Assembly (NCBI RefSeq): GCF_051859565.1
Contig: NZ_JBHYFK010000009.1
Location: 1 to 64,000, forward strand
DNA: 64,000 bases
Direction: 5' to 3'
Origin: Glycocaulis sp051859565
Lineage (GTDB): Bacteria; Pseudomonadota; Alphaproteobacteria; Caulobacterales; Maricaulaceae
Shown piece after piece: positions 58,378 to 64,000 of this stretch. Each line of letters opens with the position of its first letter. The first letter of the stretch is position 1. The notes below the pieces were generated by a model, which did not search any database, was not told the origin of the DNA, and saw nothing but the letters and a program-made list of their open reading frames with translations. The translations under genes and the position numbers were made by a program.

Positions 58378-58471
58378 CGGGTCTCTTTCGTGCAGCACTC
58401 TGGCACCAAAACCGGGCAGAGCGCTGTGCGGCGTCTGGCGGTCCGCGTCCATACACTGTATCTGCACGCCT

Positions 58472-59500
58472 ATGACAAGGGTGTCACATAATGCCGTCGA
58501 GGCAGGTTTCAGCGTCGGCGCGGTGCGTGTGGATGTGCCGTGCATTCTCGCGCCGATGTCTGGCGTGACCGACTACGCCATCCGCAAGCAGGCCAAGGCC
58601 TTCGGTGCGGGCCTCGTCGTATCCGAAATGGTCGCCTGCGAAACGCTGGCGCAGGGCCGCGCTGATGTGGTGCGGCGCATGGCAGGCGATGCAGATGTCG
58701 CGCCTCGCGTCATCCAGCTGGCCGGGCGTGAAGCGAAATGGATGGATACAGGCGCGCGCATCGCCGCTGACGCGGGTGCTGAAATCATCGACATCAATAT
58801 GGGCTGCCCGGCGCGCCAGGTGACGCGTGGCCTGTCGGGATCTGCCCTGATGCGCGATCTGGACCATGCGCTGGAGCTGGTCGAGGCGACGGTGAACGCC
58901 ACCGATGTGCCAGTGACGCTGAAAATGCGCCTCGGCTGGGATCACGACACCATCAACGCGCCGCAGCTCGCGCGCCGCGCCCAGGATGCCGGTATCCGTA
59001 TGGTCACGGTGCATGGCCGCACACGCCAGCAATTCTATACCGGGACCGCCGACTGGGCGGCGGTGCGGCCCGTGAAGGATGCCGTGTCCATCCCTGTAGT
59101 GGTCAATGGCGACATTACCAATGCCGATGAGGCGCGCGCGGCGCTAGCGGAGTCGGGCGCCGATGCCGTGATGGTAGGACGCGCTGCCACCGGACGGCCC
59201 TGGCTGCCCGGTGCCATCGGCCGGGCACTGCTTGAGGGCGGCGATGCGCTCGATCCGCCCATGGCGGATATGATTGGCGCGCTTGTACGGGCCACCGAGG
59301 ATTCCGCGGCCCTTCATGGCGAAATTCTGGGCGTGCGGTGCATGCGCAAGCACTATGCGGGCTTTGTGGACCATCTCTTTGACGATCCGGGCGAGGCGCG
59401 AAACTGGCGCGGCGTGCTGTGCAAGGCCGCCAGCGTGAAGGCCGCCACTGCCGGGCTGGAGCGCCTTGCTGGCGAAGCCGGGATACGCAGCGCCGCATGA
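58472..59500 (+). CDS. dusB: tRNA-dihydrouridine synthase (DusB/NifR3 family)
   Basis: 342 residues from the ATG at 58472 (GTG at 58481 also possible; neither has a strong ribosome-binding site). An FMN TIM-barrel that reduces uridines in tRNA: LAPMSGVTDYAIRKQAK, INMGCPARQVTRGLSGSALM (catalytic Cys), VTLKMRLGWD, VHGRTRQQFYTGTADW and VVVNGDITNADEAR. It opens the dusB-ntrB-ntrC-ntrY run, the classical nifR3 position in alphaproteobacteria. Its TGA overlaps the ntrB ATG by 4 bases. Confidence 0.95.
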   Translation: MTRVSHNAVEAGFSVGAVRVDVPCILAPMSGVTDYAIRKQAKAFGAGLVVSEMVACETLAQGRADVVRRMAGDADVAPRVIQLAGREAKWMDTGARIAADAGAEIIDINMGCPARQVTRGLSGSALMRDLDHALELVEATVNATDVPVTLKMRLGWDHDTINAPQLARRAQDAGIRMVTVHGRTRQQFYTGTADWAAVRPVKDAVSIPVVVNGDITNADEARAALAESGADAVMVGRAATGRPWLPGAIGRALLEGGDALDPPMADMIGALVRATEDSAALHGEILGVRCMRKHYAGFVDHLFDDPGEARNWRGVLCKAASVKAATAGLERLAGEAGIRSAA

Positions 59501-60537
59501 GCCAGCCCGATATCACAACCGCCCAGGCTGCCGATTTTCTGCCCAGTGCGGTGCTGCTGATCAATGGCGGTGGCGTCATCTCTTATGTGAACGACGCTGC
59601 CGAAGCGCTGTTTGAACGCTCCGCGCGCCGGATGACGGGCGAGCCTCTGGACGCGCTGGGACCGTGGGGCAGGGCCGCGCGCGCGGTAGCCAGCCGGGCG
59701 ATCAGCGAGGGCAGGGCGGTTTTCGCCCACGATGTGCGCGTGGAGTTTCCCGACGGTACCCGGCGGGCGGCGGTTGATGCCGCGCCCCAGATGGATGGGG
59801 CCTGTATCTCCATCCGCCTATGGCCGGAGGCCGGTGCTGTCGCGCGTGGCGACCGGGCAGCGAACGCTGCCGCAGGGTTCGGGCGGATGCTGTCTCACGA
59901 GCTGAAAAACCCGATGGCAGGTGCGAGAGGCGCCGCGCAGCTTATCGCCTCGTCCGCAGACCCCGAAACGGCCGAGATGGCTGCGCTCATCATGACGGAG
60001 CTGGACCGGGCGCTGCGTATTGCGGACCGCTGGAGCAAGGTTGGCGATATAGCCCCGCACCCGTTTGCGCCGCTGAGCCTCAATGAGGTGGCCAGCGAGG
60101 CACTGCGCTCCATGTCGGCGGCCAGCGGCAAGGGGCTGGTGCTGGTCGAGGACTACGACCCGTCACTGCCCGATGCCTTTGGCGATCGTGATCTTGTGCT
60201 TCAGGCCGTACTCAACCTGCTGGTCAATGCCGCCGAGGCTCTGGCTGGCCAGAGCGACGCCACCATCGAGATTTCCACGCGCTACCGCATGGCGCGGCCG
60301 GGCGGGGTCGCCCCCGAAGCGCGTCTGCAGATTGATGTGACTGATAATGGGCCCGGCGTACCTGAAGAGCTGGGCGAGTCGATTTTCTCACCATTTGTGA
60401 CCGGCAAGCCCGCCGGCGAAGGGCTCGGACTGGCGCTGGTGTCGAGGGTCGCGGAGCTGCATGGCGGCGGGCTGGAATATGAGAGCCGGGCCGGACGTAC
60501 GGTGTTCCGTATGTATTTACGCGAGGAGGGGACATGA
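59497..60537 (+). CDS. ntrB: Nitrogen-regulation sensor kinase NtrB-like
   Basis: 346 residues from the ATG at 59497. An N-terminal PAS domain (8-110) is followed by the phosphoacceptor His134 in SHELKNPMAGARGAAQL and an ATPase domain with NLLVNAAEAL (N box), DNGPGVPE and EGLGLALVSRV. It phosphorylates the partner NtrC; in the classic scheme PII and glutamine control it. It overlaps ntrC by 4 bases. All catalytic residues look intact, unlike those of NtrC below. Confidence 0.93.
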   Translation: MSQPDITTAQAADFLPSAVLLINGGGVISYVNDAAEALFERSARRMTGEPLDALGPWGRAARAVASRAISEGRAVFAHDVRVEFPDGTRRAAVDAAPQMDGACISIRLWPEAGAVARGDRAANAAAGFGRMLSHELKNPMAGARGAAQLIASSADPETAEMAALIMTELDRALRIADRWSKVGDIAPHPFAPLSLNEVASEALRSMSAASGKGLVLVEDYDPSLPDAFGDRDLVLQAVLNLLVNAAEALAGQSDATIEISTRYRMARPGGVAPEARLQIDVTDNGPGVPEELGESIFSPFVTGKPAGEGLGLALVSRVAELHGGGLEYESRAGRTVFRMYLREEGT

Positions 60538-61826
60538 CGCAGGACAGCAGCGCCGGGCGGCGTATTCTGGTTCTGGAGGATGACGAGACCTTGCGGCTGG
60601 TCATCTCCCGTGCGCTGACACGCGCCGGTTTCGACGTACGTGCGACGGCTTCGCCCTCATCGGCCATTGAGCGGATGGCGCGCCGCGATGCCGACCTTCT
60701 GGTCGCGGACGTGCTGCTGGGCGACGAGAACTTCCTCGACCGGCTCGAAGAGCTTCAGCATGTGCGCCCCGACGCGCCAGTTCTGGTGATAAGTGCGCAA
60801 ACGACGGCCGCCACGGCGATCCAGGCGGTCCGGGGCGGCGCGTATGAGTACCTGCCCAAGCCGTTTGATCTGGACGATCTGGTAGACGCCGCCTGCCGCG
60901 CGCTCGACACCGGCGAGCGGGCAGGGCAGCAGCGCTCGGGCGCCAACCCGTTTCCTGATTTGGTGGGGCGTTCTCCGGCCATGCAGATGGCGTTCCGTTT
61001 GCTGGCAAGGCTGTCGACGGCCAGCGCGCCGGTATTGTTCACAGGGCCGGACGGGTCGGGCAGGGCCAGCGCCGCGCGGACATTGCACCGCGCCTGCAAG
61101 CCGGGCTCGCCGCTGATCGAAGCCGGGCCTGACAGGCTGAGGCGTGAGGGAGTTCAGGTTTTCGCCGAGGCGCGCGGCGGCGGCCTGCTGCTGCGCCGTG
61201 CCGAACGCTGGGACGATGGCATTCAGGACCTCGTACTGGAGCAGCTTGGCCAGATGAGCGATACGCGCCTTTATGTCACCGCGCTGGCTGATGTGCGCAC
61301 CATCATGGTGCCGGCCCTGTTCGAGCGCCTGGCAGTGGGGCATGTCGATATGCCGCCCTTGCGCACGCGCGGCGATGACCGCCTGCGCCTGTTCGAGCAT
61401 TTTCTCAAAAAGCACGGCCGCACCGACTTTGCGATTGCGCGCGACGCCGCAGAGTTCATCAACGCCTACCCTTGGCCCGGCGAGGTGGCCGAACTCGAGC
61501 GGACCGCTGCGCGCCTCGCCGTCCAGGGCGATCGAGGGGCGATGGGCCTGGCGGCACTGCAAGAAGCTCTGACAGCCCCTGTGGCGCCGGGCACAGGTGC
61601 AGCGCTGGAGGACGCAGTGCGTGCCTTTGCCGCTGCGCGCCTTAGCGAGCACAGCCATGATGTAGCCAATGATGTTGCGGCCATCGTGGACAAGGCCATG
61701 ATTGAAACCGTGCTGGCCCATTGCGGCGGGGTGAGGCGCGATGCGGCACGCTACCTCGGACTTAACCGCAATACGCTCGCACGGCGCCTGACCGCACTGG
61801 GGATGGATTCGGTCGGTGAGGAATAG
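60534..61826 (+). CDS. ntrC: NtrC-like response regulator with degenerate AAA+ domain
   Basis: 430 residues, shorter than typical NtrC (about 470). The receiver is intact: Glu15/Asp16/Asp17, phosphoacceptor Asp59 in LLVADVLLGDENF, Ser87 and Lys109. The central domain keeps the AAA+ outline, but the Walker A stretch reads GPDGSGRAS (Arg177 instead of Lys), Walker B reads GGGLLLRRA without the Asp-Glu pair, and the GAFTGA loop is missing with about 25 surrounding residues. The Fis-type helix-turn-helix is sound (YLGLNRNTLARRL). It likely binds DNA but cannot hydrolyse ATP or activate sigma-54. Confidence 0.85.
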   Translation: MTQDSSAGRRILVLEDDETLRLVISRALTRAGFDVRATASPSSAIERMARRDADLLVADVLLGDENFLDRLEELQHVRPDAPVLVISAQTTAATAIQAVRGGAYEYLPKPFDLDDLVDAACRALDTGERAGQQRSGANPFPDLVGRSPAMQMAFRLLARLSTASAPVLFTGPDGSGRASAARTLHRACKPGSPLIEAGPDRLRREGVQVFAEARGGGLLLRRAERWDDGIQDLVLEQLGQMSDTRLYVTALADVRTIMVPALFERLAVGHVDMPPLRTRGDDRLRLFEHFLKKHGRTDFAIARDAAEFINAYPWPGEVAELERTAARLAVQGDRGAMGLAALQEALTAPVAPGTGAALEDAVRAFAAARLSEHSHDVANDVAAIVDKAMIETVLAHCGGVRRDAARYLGLNRNTLARRLTALGMDSVGEE

Positions 61827-61905
61827 TTGCAACACTGGGCGTTGATATTTGGCCACACCCGGTCCAACATGGGTATTGGGGCGATTTACGAATAGGCGCA
61901 CACGC

Positions 61906-64000
61906 TTGCCATCCTGGCTCAAAGACGGCTTTCATTCCCTGCGCATGTCGCTGTTCGCCACCGGGTTTCTGGTGGCGGCTGTGGGCGTGGTTGCCTGCGC
62001 GATTCTGGCCGTATCGGAGCAAGGCGCAATCGGCAGCCTGGCTCCGCTTTTCTACACGCTGCTGACAATATCTGCGGTCATTATCGCCGCCCTTGCAGGC
62101 GCGGTCAGTGTACGGGCCGCGCGGATTTTCATGGGGCGGCGTTTTGGGGCGCCTGCACCCCGTTTGCACATGCGGTTTATGGCGCTGTTCGCGCTGGCTG
62201 CGGTTGCCCCGTCCATTCTGATGGCCCTGCTGCTGGCTCTCGTTTTGGGCCGGGGGGTGGAGTTCTGGTTCGGTGAACGTGTCACCACGCTTGTTGAGAC
62301 CATGGCCGAAGTTGGCCGGGCGCAAGCGCCGCTGGAGCTGAATCTGGCCGAGCTTCAGCTGGTCAGCATGGCGGGGGATCTGTCCTATCCCGAAGCCGTT
62401 GCGGCGATGAGCGAGAGCCGTATCGAATACACGCAATATCTGCGCAACCAGGCCATCGGGCGTAATTTTGCTTCCGCCTACGTGATCGACAGCCGCTCTA
62501 CGATTCTGGCCCGCGCAGAGGCGCCCGGCGCGCCGCCATTTGTGGCCCCGTCACAGCGCATGTATGAGTTTGCGGCCTCTCGCGATATTGGCGTTAGTGA
62601 TCCGACCCAGCGTGAGAACGCGCCTGCCTATGTTCGGCTTCTGGTGAACCTGCCGGCCTATGATGACGCGTATCTTTATGTGGTCTGGTACGTCGATCTG
62701 GGGGTGCTGACCGCCGCCGAGGAGGCGACTGCATCCTACCGTCAGGCGGTGGCGCGTGAAGAGGGGATGCGCCAGGTCTTCATCCTCGTCTATTTCGCCG
62801 CTGTGGCGCTGATCCTCGTTGGCGCGTTGTGGCTGGCGCTGAGTGCGGCGACGCGGGTGGTCACGCCTGTTGCGCGCCTTGTAGGCGCTGCAGAGCGGGT
62901 GCGGCGGGGCGATCTGGACGCGCGTGTCCTGGTCCAGCGTGAAGACGACGAGATTGCTGCCCTCGGCCGCGCCTTCAACCGGATGACCCGCCAGCTGCGT
63001 AGCCAGCGCCGCGCCCTGCTCGAAGCGAACGCCGAATCGGAAAGCCGGCGCAACTTCATTGAGGCGGTGCTGACTGGCGTCAGTGCCGGCGTGGTGGGGC
63101 TGGATCCTGATAACCGGATCACGCTGGTCAACCGCTCGGCAGAAGCGCTGCTGGATGTGGAGGCAGGCACGCTGACGGGTGAGCAGGTTGATACAGTGCT
63201 GGGTGTGTTTGCGCCCATCGTGGAGGAGGCGCGGCGCTCGCGTGCGGTGCTGATCGAACGGCAGATCGACATTCCCGCCAGTGATGGCGCGCTGCTCAAT
63301 CTGAACGTACGCGCGTCCACCGACGACAAAGGCGAACTGGTCATCACGTTCGATGATGTGACGCGGCTCGTCTCGGCCCAGCGCAATGCCGCATGGCGTG
63401 ATGTCGCACGCCGGATTGCCCATGAAATCAAGAACCCGCTGACCCCGATCCAGTTGTCTGCCGAACGGATCCGCCGGAAATACCGGGCTGCGATACCAGA
63501 CGACCAGGCCGAGATATTCGACAAATGTGTCGAAACCATCGTGCGTCAGGTCAGCGATATCGGGCGGATGGTCGACGAATTCTCTGCGTTCGCCCGCATG
63601 CCGACGCCGAAGATGGAAGCGGCCGACCTCGTGGGCGTGGTTGAAGGCGCAGTCTTCTCGCAGCGCGTGGCATCGCCCCGCATCAAGCTGCCGCTGGAGA
63701 CGCCAGACCATCCGGTCATCGTAGAGTGCGATAGCCGTCTTACGGCGCAGGCGCTTGCCAATATTCTTAAGAATGCTGGAGAAAGCGTACTGGCACGGCT
63801 TGATGAGGATGGCGCCAAACAGGGCGGTGAGGTTGCCGTGACCCTCAAGCTTGAAAACGACACTGCGGTGATAGAGGTCATCGATAACGGGCTTGGCTGG
63901 CCGTTTGCCGACCGGGCAAAACTGACCGAACCCTATATGACGACACGCGAGAAGGGCACAGGCCTTGGCTTGGCCATCGTGCGGCGGGTCATGGAAGACC
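61906..64000 (+). CDS. ntrY: Sensor kinase NtrY-like (cut by the right edge)
   Basis: About 698 codons are visible. The start is uncertain: TTG at 61906 (weak AGG 9 bases before), TTG at 61876 and ATG at 61945 are all in frame; the basic stretch RLPSWLKDG suits a cytoplasmic N-terminus before the first helix. Two N-terminal membrane hairpins, a periplasmic sensor (about 110-270), a further helix, HAMP (VTPVARLVGAAERVRRGDL), PAS, and the histidine motif IAHEIKNPLTPIQLSAERIRRKY follow. The ATPase domain (NILKNAGESVL, DNGLGW, GTGLGLAIV) is nearly complete. ntrX presumably follows outside the window. Confidence 0.92.
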   Translation, partial: MPSWLKDGFHSLRMSLFATGFLVAAVGVVACAILAVSEQGAIGSLAPLFYTLLTISAVIIAALAGAVSVRAARIFMGRRFGAPAPRLHMRFMALFALAAVAPSILMALLLALVLGRGVEFWFGERVTTLVETMAEVGRAQAPLELNLAELQLVSMAGDLSYPEAVAAMSESRIEYTQYLRNQAIGRNFASAYVIDSRSTILARAEAPGAPPFVAPSQRMYEFAASRDIGVSDPTQRENAPAYVRLLVNLPAYDDAYLYVVWYVDLGVLTAAEEATASYRQAVAREEGMRQVFILVYFAAVALILVGALWLALSAATRVVTPVARLVGAAERVRRGDLDARVLVQREDDEIAALGRAFNRMTRQLRSQRRALLEANAESESRRNFIEAVLTGVSAGVVGLDPDNRITLVNRSAEALLDVEAGTLTGEQVDTVLGVFAPIVEEARRSRAVLIERQIDIPASDGALLNLNVRASTDDKGELVITFDDVTRLVSAQRNAAWRDVARRIAHEIKNPLTPIQLSAERIRRKYRAAIPDDQAEIFDKCVETIVRQVSDIGRMVDEFSAFARMPTPKMEAADLVGVVEGAVFSQRVASPRIKLPLETPDHPVIVECDSRLTAQALANILKNAGESVLARLDEDGAKQGGEVAVTLKLENDTAVIEVIDNGLGWPFADRAKLTEPYMTTREKGTGLGLAIVRRVMED

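Noticed and set aside
1..64000. tRNA or rRNA genes and CRISPR arrays
   Set aside because: All gaps between genes were read; none shows a tRNA cloverleaf with the T-arm GTTCGA pattern, rRNA sequence, or regularly spaced direct repeats.

Overview
The window is a GC-rich alphaproteobacterial chromosome segment. Its best fit is the stalked or prosthecate, cell-cycle-regulated group (Caulobacterales/Maricaulales-like, possibly Hyphomonadaceae or Maricaulaceae). The reasons are a DivL-type tyrosine kinase homologue, CcrM-type GANTC sites near divL and hup, a dusB-ntrB-ntrC-ntrY operon, a SAM-II riboswitch on methionine genes, and a fused ispDF. This placement is inference from gene content. No rRNA, tRNA, CRISPR array, insertion sequence or prophage was seen. 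One 24-N assembly gap lies at 46243-46266.

Layout. Positions 1-10.3 kb carry cell-envelope sugar metabolism: galU (edge), glmS, lptD, a sugar aminotransferase, rmlA, rmlB, a phosphohexomutase and kdsD. Positions 10.8-14.0 kb hold gpmA, a RibD-like deaminase that has lost its reductase domain, a Phd/PemK-type toxin-antitoxin pair and a GT4 glycosyltransferase. Positions 14.2-20.6 kb hold putA, nrdA behind a pair of NrdR-like boxes, and an outer-membrane-like protein. Positions 20.6-23.9 kb are a methionine operon (hom, metX-like, metB-like) read leftwards behind a SAM-II riboswitch. Positions 24-27 kb hold a TonB-domain lipoprotein and divL. Positions 27.0-29.4 kb hold a DUF497/HTH toxin-antitoxin pair and a FATP-like acyl-CoA synthetase. 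Positions 29.6-30.8 kb hold an XRE regulator followed by a BLUF photoreceptor. Positions 30.8-33.8 kb are cydABX, including a 43-residue CydX.

Positions 34.2-36.9 kb hold gor and a class II DAHP synthase that overlap by 4 bases. Positions 37.1-39.9 kb hold two tandem paralogous alginate-export-like porins. Positions 39.9-43.8 kb are a DUF2946-TonB receptor-PepSY metal uptake cassette. Positions 43.9-46.8 kb hold hup and a three-gene reductase/thioesterase/membrane protein unit. Positions 46.9-52.9 kb hold a Gfo/Idh/MocA oxidoreductase, gltX, a 184-base palindromic mobile-type repeat, a phosphoribosyltransferase, a DUF1328 peptide, tyrS and anmK. Positions 53.0-55.3 kb hold two beta-helix (bactofilin-like) envelope proteins behind a tandem operator. 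Positions 55.3-58.4 kb hold lipA, a RatA/Coq10-like gene, pncC and ispDF. Positions 58.5-64 kb hold dusB, ntrB, ntrC and ntrY (cut by the edge).

Main points for a second look: the NtrC homologue has lost the Walker A lysine, the Walker B acids and the GAFTGA sigma-54 loop; the methionine operon appears to carry a promoter palindrome plus a SAM-II riboswitch; RibD looks internally deleted; an XRE/BLUF pair may be a small light-response module; and a tandem palindrome controls the beta-helix protein pair.
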